Notes: generated by a model from the letters alone, not told the origin. Numbered from the stretch's first letter, positions 1 to 7,386 are shown. The stretch is DNA of 15,393 nucleotides from RGIG8597 sp045133795 (GCA_045133795.1 JBGUUT010000098.1:1-15393); one strand, 5' to 3'. Made by a program: numbers and translations.

Positions 1-684
1 ACTCAATCTAAATCTTACATTTTTTGTTTCTTTCAAAAGTAAACGCAATAATCCGGCAAAATCCAATGATTCAGATAAATAATCTGAAATATTAATCCCT
101 GTCAAAACAATTTCACGATAACCGTTAATTTCAAATTGCTTCACTTCATGTATTATATCTTTCGGTAATCTTGAACGACTTCTACCGCGTGCAAAAGGAA
201 TCTTGCAATACGAACAAAAATTATTACATCCATCTTGGATTTTCGTAAAAGCTCGTGAATGCCCTAACATTTTTTCTGTTGAAAAAGCAAAAGTTCCGTC
301 GGTCGAGGAGGTAAACAAATAAGGCTTTTGAGTTATCAACCCATTTTGAAATAATTCTACTATTTCTAAAATCTGGCTTTTGTGCTTATTCTCAATCAAT
401 ATATCGGCATCGTTTAATTGATTCACATTGTCTTTATCAATCATACAACCACACATAATAATGCAGGCATTAGGATAATTTCTGCGAATCTTATGAAGAC
501 TGTTGCGACATTTCGCTTCAGCCTTCCCGGTTACTGTACAAGTATTAATTATTACTATATCCGGCTCTTCTTTTAAAGGAAGAGAAAGCTTTCTCAATCC
601 ATTTTCCTGTAATAAAAGAGCCATCGATTCAGCTTCATAAATATTAAGCTTACATCCAAAATTAATAATATGAAAAGAATACAT
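1..684 (-). CDS. mtaB: MtaB-type tRNA methylthiotransferase, C-terminus cut by window edge
   Basis: The first 228 codons are visible and the frame is open to base 1. The N-terminal UPF0004 half shows the three iron-sulfur cysteines C11 (FGCK), C49 (NTCTVT) and C80 (MCGC). The radical-SAM cluster motif CNNFCSYC is at residues 153-160, followed by PFARGRSRSR. The NTCTVT form and the Lys after GC favour MtaB, which adds a methylthio group to t6A37 of ANN-decoding tRNAs, over MiaB or RimO. That is family knowledge; the assignment is inferred from motifs. The ATG at 684 overlaps the stop of the upstream TPR gene by one base (TAATG), with an AAAGGAG about 12 bases upstream, so translation is probably coupled. 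It is the last visible gene of a four-gene minus-strand operon. The TRAM domain and the end of the radical-SAM barrel lie outside the window. Confidence 0.88.
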   Translation of the reverse strand, partial: MYSFHIINFGCKLNIYEAESMALLLQENGLRKLSLPLKEEPDIVIINTCTVTGKAEAKCRNSLHKIRRNYPNACIIMCGCMIDKDNVNQLNDADILIENKHKSQILEIVELFQNGLITQKPYLFTSSTDGTFAFSTEKMLGHSRAFTKIQDGCNNFCSYCKIPFARGRSRSRLPKDIIHEVKQFEINGYREIVLTGINISDYLSESLDFAGLLRLLLKETKNVRFRLS

Positions 685-1373
685 TAGGAGTTATTATTTT
701 CTCCTTTTTTCAACTGCTCATAAGCATTTCTGGCATCAACATTTGCCGGTTCTATTTTCAGTAATGCTTCATAATATTTCATTGCTTGTTTATTGTTTTT
801 TAGCTTCTCATTAACTTTTGCCAGTAACAAAAGATTTTGAACATTATTAGGTTTCAAAGCATTAGCAGCACTTAATGCCGTATCAGCTTTATAATAAGCT
901 CCTACATGATAATAAGAATCACCTAAATAATAATACATAGAATACGTATAAGGATCAGCCCATTTATTTTTTTTCACTTTTGAATATTTCTCAAAATACT
1001 TAATACTGTCACTATATTTATTTTGAAAATAACATGCTTCTCCTAAATTTTTCAAAACATTAACATGAATAGGGTTGATATTATAACCTTCAATAGAAAT
1101 TCTTTCCATTTCAGGATAATCCTTTAGAGCCTTATAGTTCCATCCCAAAATAATATAAATATTAATTCGACCGGGAAATGCCTTTCTTTCTTCTTCAAGA
1201 GCCCGAATAGAAGCATGATAGTTTTTTTCAGAATAATAATCCCACCCATTTTTCTGGCGAACTACCGGAGCTGCAGGCTGTGCCGGTGTTGTTGCTGCCG
1301 GGGCAGTCTCTTCTTGTGCAAAAAGCATAAATGAAAATAAAAGAAATAAATTAATTACAACAATTTTCTTCAT
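684..1373 (-). CDS. Secreted or periplasmic TPR-repeat protein
   Basis: This is a 229-residue protein of unknown specific role. Residues 1-19 form a signal peptide (MKK, a hydrophobic core, then FAQ), so export is likely. An Ala/Pro/Thr-rich linker covers about 21-38. The rest, about 42-222, is helical with repeated TPR-like signatures: GWNYKALKDYPE near 77, LGEACYFQNKYSDSIKYFEK near 110, YYLGDSYYHVGAYYKAD near 148, and AKVNEKLKNNKQAMKYYEAL near 185. TPR arrays usually hold partner proteins, but no partner can be named. The start has a GAGG at 1384-1387, inside the last codons of the bactofilin gene, which ends 5 bp before. It lies between bactofilin and mtaB, so an envelope scaffolding role beside bactofilin is a guess. 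I saw no lipobox. Confidence 0.85.
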   Translation of the reverse strand: MKKIVVINLFLLFSFMLFAQEETAPAATTPAQPAAPVVRQKNGWDYYSEKNYHASIRALEEERKAFPGRINIYIILGWNYKALKDYPEMERISIEGYNINPIHVNVLKNLGEACYFQNKYSDSIKYFEKYSKVKKNKWADPYTYSMYYYLGDSYYHVGAYYKADTALSAANALKPNNVQNLLLLAKVNEKLKNNKQAMKYYEALLKIEPANVDARNAYEQLKKGENNNS

Positions 1374-1378
1374 AATTT

Positions 1379-1759
1379 TTAAACCTCAGAATCTTTTGTT
1401 TTTTGTATACTTATCGGCATTGAAATTTTACCGTTTACACTGCAACCTTTTTCTATTGTAAGTAAAGGTGCAGATAAATCTCCCATAATTGATGCAGGTG
1501 CATGAATATATACTTCTTCAGAAGCAGATATATTTCCCACAATTTTACCAAAACATTGCAATACTCTGGTCTTTATATCAGCGTTAAGAACCGACATAGG
1601 TCCTACAACAATTAAATTATCAGATTCGATTGTACCTTTTATCGAACCTTTTACCAGCAATGCATCTTGAGTTTTAATATCACCTTCAAAGAAAAAATCC
1701 TCTTCCAATATCGTATTAAAATATTCATCATCTATTTTTTGAAAATCATCAATCGGCAT
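1379..1759 (-). CDS. Bactofilin (polymer-forming cytoskeletal protein)
   Basis: The 126-residue protein matches the bactofilin (DUF583, CcmA-like) plan: a short polar N-terminal tail to about residue 22, then repeating short beta-strand rungs of a beta-helix. The run from FFFEGDIKTQDALLVKGSIKG through ISASEEVYIHAPASIMGDL to the LLTIEKGCSVNGKISM segment shows the alternating hydrophobic and glycine pattern. A short polar C-terminal tail follows. Bactofilins self-assemble into filaments without nucleotide and act in cell shape, and in spirochaetes in helical morphology or placement of periplasmic flagella (family knowledge). The start at 1759 is preceded by AAGGAA (TTCCTT on the plus strand, 1768-1773). 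It sits 27 bp after the HD-GYP-like gene and 5 bp before the TPR gene, so the three are probably co-transcribed. Confidence 0.9.
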   Translation of the reverse strand: MPIDDFQKIDDEYFNTILEEDFFFEGDIKTQDALLVKGSIKGTIESDNLIVVGPMSVLNADIKTRVLQCFGKIVGNISASEEVYIHAPASIMGDLSAPLLTIEKGCSVNGKISMPISIQKTKDSEV

Positions 1760-1786
1760 CTATTATATTCCTTCAAATCAATATTT

Positions 1787-2710
1787 TTATTTTAAGTAAC
1801 GGAACCAAGTGTAAAATGAGTTAACCGCATCCGTACCATAAAACGACGCAGAACGAGCCAAACGACTCATTATATCAGAGGCTGTTCCTCTTTGAATATT
1901 TGTAATTTCTTTTGATAAAAACAAATCAAAATCATCAGCCAAACCGATAACTAATGCCATTTCATCAATCGCATTACCTTTTAGTCCCATAGGGAAACCA
2001 CTTCCGTCTAAACGCTCATGATGTTGATAAATAATATCATTTGTTCGCTTTCTCAAAACATGTCCCAAACTTAAAGCAATTTCGCGACCTTCGGTAGGAT
2101 AAGTCTTAAAGATTGCATTTTCTTCAGGAGAATAATCTATTCTTCTTTTTTCCACTAAATCCTTAGGTAAATTTAAAAAACCGACATCATGCAACAATGC
2201 AGCTGAAAATACTTCTTCAAGAACCAAAGCATTATGTTCTTTTCTTTTTTCCTGCATTCCCAAAGCAATAACGAAAGAAAAAATAGAAACATTCACTGAG
2301 TGAATAAATAGCTTTTTAGAAAATTGATATATTTCCAAAAGTTTTTGTGCTAAATGGGCATTCTCCTTGATAACTCCGGAAATAATTTTTTCACACTCTT
2401 TACGCTTATTAAATTCAAGATGTGAACCCTCACTTGGATGAAAAAGAGGTGATGTCTTCAAAATTTTTATACAATTTTCTGCTATTGCTTCACGAATTTG
2501 ACTGTTTGTATTATGTTCGATTGTCGGAACAACCTCTATCGGACCAAATATTTTACCTTCCATTCTCATTAAATCGGCTTCAGTCAAAACCTTTTCAATA
2601 TTTAGAAATATCTGTCCATTATATAAAAACGGTTTAAATAACCTGTATTTTTTTCCTTGTTGAATTAAAGGGGCAAGCTGCCTCAATGTATATTTTTCTG
2701 TTGCTGACAT
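1787..2710 (-). CDS. Divergent HD-GYP domain protein
   Basis: This 307-residue protein has no signal peptide or membrane segment. The N-terminal 1-125 is not recognised. It holds RLFKPFLYNGQIFLN and could be a small beta-rich domain of the kind that precedes some HD-GYP proteins. From about 130 to 300 it follows the HD-GYP fold: H137, the HD pair H174-D175, HHE at 230-232, DGSGFP at 235-240, and ADDFD at 258-262. HD-GYP enzymes hydrolyse cyclic-di-GMP. Two family hallmarks are absent: the Lys of HDIGK is Phe178, and the metal-ligand His of the HPxxG segment is Tyr204. It may therefore be weakly active or a c-di-GMP sensor (inference). The ATG has an AGGAGA 9 bp upstream (2720-2725, minus). 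It is the first gene of the bactofilin-TPR-mtaB operon. I found no convincing promoter. Confidence 0.83.
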   Translation of the reverse strand: MSATEKYTLRQLAPLIQQGKKYRLFKPFLYNGQIFLNIEKVLTEADLMRMEGKIFGPIEVVPTIEHNTNSQIREAIAENCIKILKTSPLFHPSEGSHLEFNKRKECEKIISGVIKENAHLAQKLLEIYQFSKKLFIHSVNVSIFSFVIALGMQEKRKEHNALVLEEVFSAALLHDVGFLNLPKDLVEKRRIDYSPEENAIFKTYPTEGREIALSLGHVLRKRTNDIIYQHHERLDGSGFPMGLKGNAIDEMALVIGLADDFDLFLSKEITNIQRGTASDIMSRLARSASFYGTDAVNSFYTWFRYLK

Positions 2711-2784
2711 AAAATCGCATCTCCTAATATTTCTTATACATTTTCAATTCTTTTCCCTATATCATAATTTACAAAATAGGTAAA

Positions 2785-2828
2785 AGAGAAAAATATATAT
2801 CTAAAAGAATACATATATATTTTTCTCT
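2785..2828 (-). terminator. AT-rich intrinsic terminator after leuB
   Basis: A perfect 16-bp inverted repeat has arms at 2785-2800 and 2813-2828 with a 12-base loop. It lies 12 bases beyond the leuB stop, between leuB and the HD-GYP-like gene. On the minus strand the arm ends TTTTTCTCTTTTAC, giving a broken T-tract. The stem has only three G:C pairs, which is weak for a classic terminator, but its length and position fit termination of leuB. It might also insulate the downstream operon. Confidence 0.6.
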
Positions 2829-2840
2829 GTTTAAATATTC

Positions 2841-3920
2841 TTATTGCAATGCTTCGATTACCAAAGCACCCATTTTTTTAGTACCGACAATTTTATCTGC
2901 AGGATAATCTTTTCCGGCAATATCCCCGGTTCTCCAACCGGCATCCAATACTTTTTCTACTGCATTTTCAATAGCCAAAGCTTCTTTATCAAGATTAAAA
3001 GAATAACGCAAAAGCATAGCACAAGAAAGAATAGTTGCTAAAGGATTAGCTTTATCTTGTCCTGCAATATCCGGTGCAGAACCGTGAATAGGTTCATAAA
3101 GTCCCGGACCGCTGTTTCCCAAAGATGCAGAAGCCAACATTCCGATAGAACCGGTAATTTGGCTTGCTTCGTCAGAAAGAATATCTCCGAACATGTTGCT
3201 TGTTGCAATAACATCAAATTGTCCAGGATTACGAACCAACTGCATTGCAGCATTATCAACATACATATAACTAACTTCTACTTCCGGATATTGCGGAGCC
3301 ATTTTAGCTGTAACTTCACGCCACAATCTGCTTGATTCCAAAATGTTTGCCTTATCCACAACGCACATTTTTTTACGACGTTTCATTGCTGATTCAAAAG
3401 CAAGTTTCAAAATTCTTTCAATTTCAGGAACACTGTAACGTTCTGTATCCCAAGCTTCGCTGTTATCTTCTTTTCTTCCTCTTTCACCGAAATATATTCC
3501 GCCGGTCAATTCTCTTACAATTAAAATATCAAGACCGTTACCTATAATTTCCGGTTTTAAAGGACAAGCAGCAGAAAGCTGTTTAAACATAAGTGCAGGG
3601 CGAAGATTTGCATAAACTTTCATTCCGCCTCTAAGTCCTAACAAAGCTTTTTCTGGACGTTTATCTCCCGGTAAATTATCCCATTTAGGACCACCGACTG
3701 CTCCTAAAAGAACAGCATCACTCTCACAACATACTTTCAAAGTTTCTTCAGGTAAAGGTTCTCCGGTTTTGTCTATTGCAGCACCTCCGGCCAAAACTTC
3801 TGTATATTCAAAATTATGACCGTATTTTTTACCTATCGCATCCATTACACCACAGGCTTCCCGTATTATATCCGGTCCAATTCCATCTCCGGGAATTGTA
3901 GCAATTTTATAAGTTGCCAT
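2841..3920 (-). CDS. leuB: 3-isopropylmalate dehydrogenase
   Basis: LeuB oxidises and decarboxylates 3-isopropylmalate to 2-oxoisocaproate with NAD+, the third step of leucine synthesis, in the cytoplasm. The 359-residue length is normal. Visible motifs are the N-terminal IPGDGIGPDI (9-18), the substrate-binding GLRGGMKVYANLRP (95-108, R97 and R107), RELTGGIYFG (136-145), K190 in VVDKANIL, and the signature NMFGDILSDEASQITGSIGM (242-261, D246 and D250 as metal ligands). HGSAPDIAG with D284 indicates NAD rather than NADP. Tartrate and isocitrate dehydrogenases are relatives, but the LRGGxxxYANLRP loop favours LeuB. AAGGAG lies at 3928-3933 upstream of the ATG. No leuA, leuC or leuD is within the window, so the rest of the pathway must be elsewhere or absent. 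It has its own promoter, divergent from def. Confidence 0.95.
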   Translation of the reverse strand: MATYKIATIPGDGIGPDIIREACGVMDAIGKKYGHNFEYTEVLAGGAAIDKTGEPLPEETLKVCCESDAVLLGAVGGPKWDNLPGDKRPEKALLGLRGGMKVYANLRPALMFKQLSAACPLKPEIIGNGLDILIVRELTGGIYFGERGRKEDNSEAWDTERYSVPEIERILKLAFESAMKRRKKMCVVDKANILESSRLWREVTAKMAPQYPEVEVSYMYVDNAAMQLVRNPGQFDVIATSNMFGDILSDEASQITGSIGMLASASLGNSGPGLYEPIHGSAPDIAGQDKANPLATILSCAMLLRYSFNLDKEALAIENAVEKVLDAGWRTGDIAGKDYPADKIVGTKKMGALVIEALQ

Positions 3921-3970
3921 TTTTTTTCTCCTTAATTTTTTTAATTTCTCTACAGAAAATAGTTTTGCGC

Positions 3971-3999
3971 ATAGTAGTAGAAAAAAACGGAAAAATCAA
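3971..3999 (-). promoter_or_regulatory. Sigma-70-type promoter of leuB
   Basis: On the minus strand TTGATT (3994-3999) is followed by 17 bases and TACTAT (3971-3976), about 50 bases before the leuB ATG. The -35 box is 5 bp from the -35 box of the divergent def promoter. No leader peptide or T-box-like element fits in the short leader. Confidence 0.6.
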
Positions 4000-4004
4000 G
4001 ATTA

Positions 4005-4033
4005 TTGACAGAAGAACGCATTTTTACTATAGT
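4005..4033 (+). promoter_or_regulatory. Sigma-70-type promoter of the def-fmt-PASTA operon
   Basis: TTGACA (4005-4010), a 17-base spacer and TATAGT (4028-4033) make a near-consensus promoter about 47 bases before the def start. GAGGAA at 4070-4075 is the ribosome binding site for def. Confidence 0.75.
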
Positions 4034-4080
4034 CAACTTCAATTTTTTCTAATAGAAAAAAATGTAAATGAGGAATATAA

Positions 4081-4569
4081 ATGAAATATGATGTTGTTGT
4101 TTACCCGGACGAACGTTTAAAGTTAGTTTCTTCTCCCGTTGAAAAAATCGACGAAGAATTAATTGACTTAATAAACGAAATGTTTCGAGTAATGTACGAA
4201 TCCGACGGTTGCGGTCTTGCCGGAGTTCAGATTGGAATTTTACAACGTTTATTTGTTATGGAAATAAAAGGCAAAAAATATGTAATGATTAATCCTGAGA
4301 TTTTAGAACGTTCACGTGATTATTCTTTTCAGGAAGAAGGCTGTTTGTCACTTCCGGGAATAGGTGCCGAAGTAAAACGTTCGAAAAGAGTTACCGTAAA
4401 ATATACAGACATTGACGGAAAAGAAAAAATCTTAAAAGCGGCCGGACTTCTTGCAGTTTGTATTCAACATGAATATGACCATTTAGACGGAAAAGTTTTT
4501 ATCGACCATTTACCGCCAGACGAAAAATTAAGTGTATTAAAAAATTATAGGAAACAACACAACTTATGA
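4081..4569 (+). CDS. def: Peptide deformylase
   Basis: The enzyme removes the N-formyl group from nascent proteins at the ribosome, reversing the modification made by the fmt product encoded next. All three family motifs are present: GCGLAGVQIG at 43-52 (GxGLAAxQ type), EEGCLSLPG at 85-93 with metal ligand C88, and QHEYDHLDG at 129-137 with ligands H130 and H134 and catalytic E131. At 162 residues the length is normal for a bacterial type 1 enzyme. The start at 4081 has GAGGAA 5 bases upstream. The last codons overlap the start of fmt by 4 bases, so the two are translationally coupled, a classic pairing. Confidence 0.97.
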   Translation: MKYDVVVYPDERLKLVSSPVEKIDEELIDLINEMFRVMYESDGCGLAGVQIGILQRLFVMEIKGKKYVMINPEILERSRDYSFQEEGCLSLPGIGAEVKRSKRVTVKYTDIDGKEKILKAAGLLAVCIQHEYDHLDGKVFIDHLPPDEKLSVLKNYRKQHNL

Positions 4570-5516
4570 AAATAATATTTTTTGGAACTCCGGAATTAGC
4601 TATTCCCGTATTAAAAAAGATTTCAGAATCGCATGATGTTGTTATGGTTGTAACCCAACCGGATACATTATTCGGCAGAAAACAAATTCTAACACCATCT
4701 CCGATTGCAAAAACTGCCGAAGAGTTGGGATTATCTGTTTTGAAGCCGGAAAAACTTACAGATGAAGTAAGAAAACAGCTCCAAGCACTTAATGCCGATT
4801 TATTTGTTACATTTGCTTACGGAAAAATATTCAAAGCAGAATTCTTGAAAATATGTCCCAAGGGCGGGATTAATATCCATCCATCATTATTACCGTTATA
4901 TCGCGGAGCTTCTCCAATCCAAAGTGCGTTGCTGGCGGGCGAGGAACGCTCAGGTATATCGATTCAACAGATTGCTCTTGAGGTTGACAGCGGTGACATT
5001 CTAAAAAACGAAGAATTTCTTATTTCTCCGGATGATAATGCAATTACGATTGAAGAAAAAGTCGCACTGCAAGCAGCCGATTTAATTGCAACCGTACTTA
5101 ATGAGATTGAAAACGGAACTTCTAAATCTGAAAAACAAGATTCATCAAAAGCAACTTTTTGCAAAATGATTTCAAAAGAAGACGGCAATATTGATTGGAA
5201 TTCCGATGTTAATTCTATTTTTAATAAAATCAGAGCATTTGCAAAATGGCCGACAGCCTCTACAATGCTTGACGGTAAAAAGCTTAATATTCACAAAGCT
5301 GTTATTTCAAATTTAGAAAACAGTGAAGCCCAAGCCGGGACTGTTATTTGTGCAGACAAAAAAAACGGAATTCACATTCAATGCGGAAACGGTGTTTTAG
5401 AAATAAAAGAATTGCAACTTGCCGGTAAAAATAAACTTAAAGCTACAGATTTTTTGAATGGTTATCGAAATCTTGCCGGAAAATCTCTGGCTATACTTGA
5501 ACAAACTACAACATAG
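4566..5516 (+). CDS. fmt: Methionyl-tRNA formyltransferase
   Basis: Fmt formylates initiator Met-tRNA using 10-formyltetrahydrofolate. The 316-residue protein begins with MKIIFFGTPELAIPVL and carries the catalytic segment GINIHPSLLPLYRGASPIQ at 101-119 (N103, H105), then VDSGDI at 140-145 (D144). The C-terminal tRNA-binding OB-like domain spans about 205-310, with KIRAFAKWPTAS at its start. Length and domain order are normal. The ATG overlaps the end of def by 4 bases (ATGA-type junction), so coupling with def is likely. The third operon member, a PASTA protein, starts 14 bp after the stop. Confidence 0.97.
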   Translation: MKIIFFGTPELAIPVLKKISESHDVVMVVTQPDTLFGRKQILTPSPIAKTAEELGLSVLKPEKLTDEVRKQLQALNADLFVTFAYGKIFKAEFLKICPKGGINIHPSLLPLYRGASPIQSALLAGEERSGISIQQIALEVDSGDILKNEEFLISPDDNAITIEEKVALQAADLIATVLNEIENGTSKSEKQDSSKATFCKMISKEDGNIDWNSDVNSIFNKIRAFAKWPTASTMLDGKKLNIHKAVISNLENSEAQAGTVICADKKNGIHIQCGNGVLEIKELQLAGKNKLKATDFLNGYRNLAGKSLAILEQTTT

Positions 5517-5530
5517 GAGAAATATTCGAT

Positions 5531-6601
5531 ATGGCAAAACAATTAACATATTTTAAAAATGGGTTAGCGGCTGTAAAAAACCGTGTTTTAATCAGATCTT
5601 CCGATTGTGACGAAAAGAAAGCCGTAAAAATTATCTGGTATTCTTTTTTTCTCAGTTTATTGATTTTAATAGTTTGTTCTTATTCTATTTTTGTAGGTAT
5701 TACTTTTTCCGGAGAAAGTGTAAAAGTTGCAAATGTTGAAGGTGACAATATTTATACAGCAATGCGTAAACTCTCGGAAAAAGATTTAAGCGTTCGTGTT
5801 TTCCCGAAATATTCTGATGAATACGCTGAGGGGGTCGTTTTTAATCAAAGCCCGGAAGCCGGAACATTGGTAAAGAAAAATCGTAACGTATCATTTAATG
5901 TTTCGATGGGAAAAAAAGCAGATGCTTTGCCTGATTTTTCTGGTTTATCGTTATATGAAATCGCAACTTTGCTTACACGTGAATATAATTACCAAAATCA
6001 TTTACCTTATAATTTTGACCAGAAAAATTATGAATTCAGTGAAACTGTAGAAAAAGGAAGAGTTATTCGTCAAGAACCGGTAGAAGGAACTCCGATTAAA
6101 AGCGTAAAAAATGTAAAGCTTTGGATTTCCAAAGGTTTAGATATTCCGGAAGAACACATTTTCACTAATTACATCGGAAAAAATTTAAATGATGCATTAG
6201 AAAGCTTAGGAATGAAAGAAGTAAATACAAATGTTTTCTTTCAAGAAACAAATAAACGACAAGAAAATTTCCTTGTTACGAACCAAAATATTGAAGAGGG
6301 AAGTAATATTGATGATTTCATTAAAAAAGGTGAAATTGCAACATTATCTGCCAATATTTGGGTTGAAAAAAACAGAAACTTAATAACAAAAAATTTCATA
6401 ATCGATTTACCTGCAAAAAATCTTCCGTACAGATTTACTCTGTACAAAGAAAATCCAGGTGAAGAACGAAAAGTATATTTTTCAATGCTCACTAAAGGCG
6501 GAATGTCATTTTCAATTCCTTACAGCATAAAGAAATTCGGAAAAATGACAGCAATGGGAAATGATGTTTTATTAAAAGAAGACATCACAGAAGAAGAATA
6601 A
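5531..6601 (+). CDS. Membrane-anchored PASTA-repeat protein without kinase domain
   Basis: This 356-residue protein has a short cytoplasmic basic N-terminus (1-32), one membrane helix (about 33-58, rich in Leu, Ile and Phe) and a large outside part. That part holds three PASTA-like units: about 64-127 (NVEGDNIYTAMRKLSEKDL to NQSPEAGTLV), 132-201 (LPDFSGLSLYEIATLL to RQEPVEGTPI) and 207-280 (YIGKNLNDALESLG to NQNIEEGSNI). A non-PASTA tail of about 75 residues follows. PASTA units usually read peptidoglycan or muropeptides on Ser/Thr kinases or penicillin-binding proteins, but neither catalytic domain is present. It is probably a periplasmic wall-binding or scaffold protein; the partner is unknown. 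AGGAGA lies 9 bases before the ATG, and it is the last gene of the def operon. Confidence 0.88.
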   Translation: MAKQLTYFKNGLAAVKNRVLIRSSDCDEKKAVKIIWYSFFLSLLILIVCSYSIFVGITFSGESVKVANVEGDNIYTAMRKLSEKDLSVRVFPKYSDEYAEGVVFNQSPEAGTLVKKNRNVSFNVSMGKKADALPDFSGLSLYEIATLLTREYNYQNHLPYNFDQKNYEFSETVEKGRVIRQEPVEGTPIKSVKNVKLWISKGLDIPEEHIFTNYIGKNLNDALESLGMKEVNTNVFFQETNKRQENFLVTNQNIEEGSNIDDFIKKGEIATLSANIWVEKNRNLITKNFIIDLPAKNLPYRFTLYKENPGEERKVYFSMLTKGGMSFSIPYSIKKFGKMTAMGNDVLLKEDITEEE

Positions 6602-6604
6602 AAC

Positions 6605-7318
6605 TTAAAACGGCAATCTAACTTGCATAAAAGTTGATAAATAAAATCCTATTGCGATTTTATCATTAAGAGTTATACCACCGCCGAAATTACAACGAAG
6701 TTTATCAATACAGTAAAAGCCGGGAAATATTCCGGCTTTTATATTTAGCGGCGGATTTTCTATACTTTCGGGTGAAATATCTAAATTCATTCCCAATTCT
6801 ATATGAAGCGAAAAGTAATTTACTATAGAAAAACAAAACAAAATATCATTTTCAAAAAATTTGTTGTAGGCATATTCCAATGTATAAAACAAGCCGTTTC
6901 TAAATTCATCACCGATTCCGGCACCGGTATAAAGATAAAATCCATTCCACACATATCCGGTTTCCAAAAATACAGAAATCCCTCCGTAAGGCGGAAAAAT
7001 TTTATATATATATTCAAATCCTGTACTTGCCCCCAAGAGAAAATTATCTTCCGTCAAATTTCCCGAAAACACTCCCGGAAAATCTGATTTCTGAGAAAAA
7101 CGAAGCTTAAACACGTGACGATTTTGAGATAAGAAAGTATAAGAAATACGGCTGTTTTGAGAAAGAAAATCTTTAGTTCCGTACAAACCGCCGGAAAATG
7201 AAAAAGAAAAAGTAATATTATTTCTTGAATAATATGAATTCCCTAAACGAATTCCGTTTGAAAAACACGGCAAAGCAAAGAAAAATATAAACAAAAACAA
7301 AAAGATTCTGACTTTCAT
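6605..7318 (-). CDS. Probable small outer-membrane beta-barrel protein
   Basis: I do not recognise a named family. The 237-residue product starts with a signal peptide (MKVRIF, a long Phe/Leu core, then LPCFSNG, about 1-21). The mature part is rich in Gly, Tyr, Phe and Asn. It alternates short amphipathic strands such as SYTFLSQNRHVFKLRFSQK, GISVFLETGYVWNGFYLYTG and IAIGFYLSTFMQVRLPF. The terminal residue is Phe, preceded by a strand, which is the typical C-terminal signal for BAM-mediated outer-membrane insertion. The Cys at position 18 makes a relaxed spirochaetal lipobox conceivable, but the Pro before it argues against it. The stop is 3 bp from the end of the convergent PASTA gene. GGAG lies about 11 bases upstream of the ATG. 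Confidence 0.65.
   Translation of the reverse strand: MKVRIFLFLFIFFFALPCFSNGIRLGNSYYSRNNITFSFSFSGGLYGTKDFLSQNSRISYTFLSQNRHVFKLRFSQKSDFPGVFSGNLTEDNFLLGASTGFEYIYKIFPPYGGISVFLETGYVWNGFYLYTGAGIGDEFRNGLFYTLEYAYNKFFENDILFCFSIVNYFSLHIELGMNLDISPESIENPPLNIKAGIFPGFYCIDKLRCNFGGGITLNDKIAIGFYLSTFMQVRLPF
6715..6740 (+). terminator. Terminator-like hairpin for the def operon, inside the convergent gene
   Basis: AAAAGCCGG (6715-6723) and CCGGCTTTT (6732-6740) form a perfect 9-bp stem with an 8-base loop, followed on the plus strand by TTTTATATTT. It lies about 115 bases past the PASTA stop, within the coding end of the minus-strand beta-barrel gene. No hairpin exists in the 3-base gap itself, so this is the best candidate for ending the plus-strand operon. 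Confidence 0.6.
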
Positions 7319-7342
7319 TTAACGTACAACTCCAAGCTAGCC

Positions 7343-7371
7343 TCTATATCATAAAGAAAATTGAATATCAA
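7343..7371 (-). promoter_or_regulatory. Candidate promoter of the beta-barrel gene
   Basis: On the minus strand TTGATA (7366-7371), 17 bases, then TATAGA (7343-7348), about 25 bases before the ATG. It is divergent from the promoter at 7387-7415, with 15 bases between the two -35 boxes. Confidence 0.5.
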
Positions 7372-7386
7372 ATAACTGAAAGAAAA

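Noticed and set aside
3057..3547. Open frames on the plus strand opposite leuB
   Set aside because: They are antisense shadows of a fully recognisable leuB, lack ribosome binding sites and have low-complexity Phe/Cys/Arg-rich translations.
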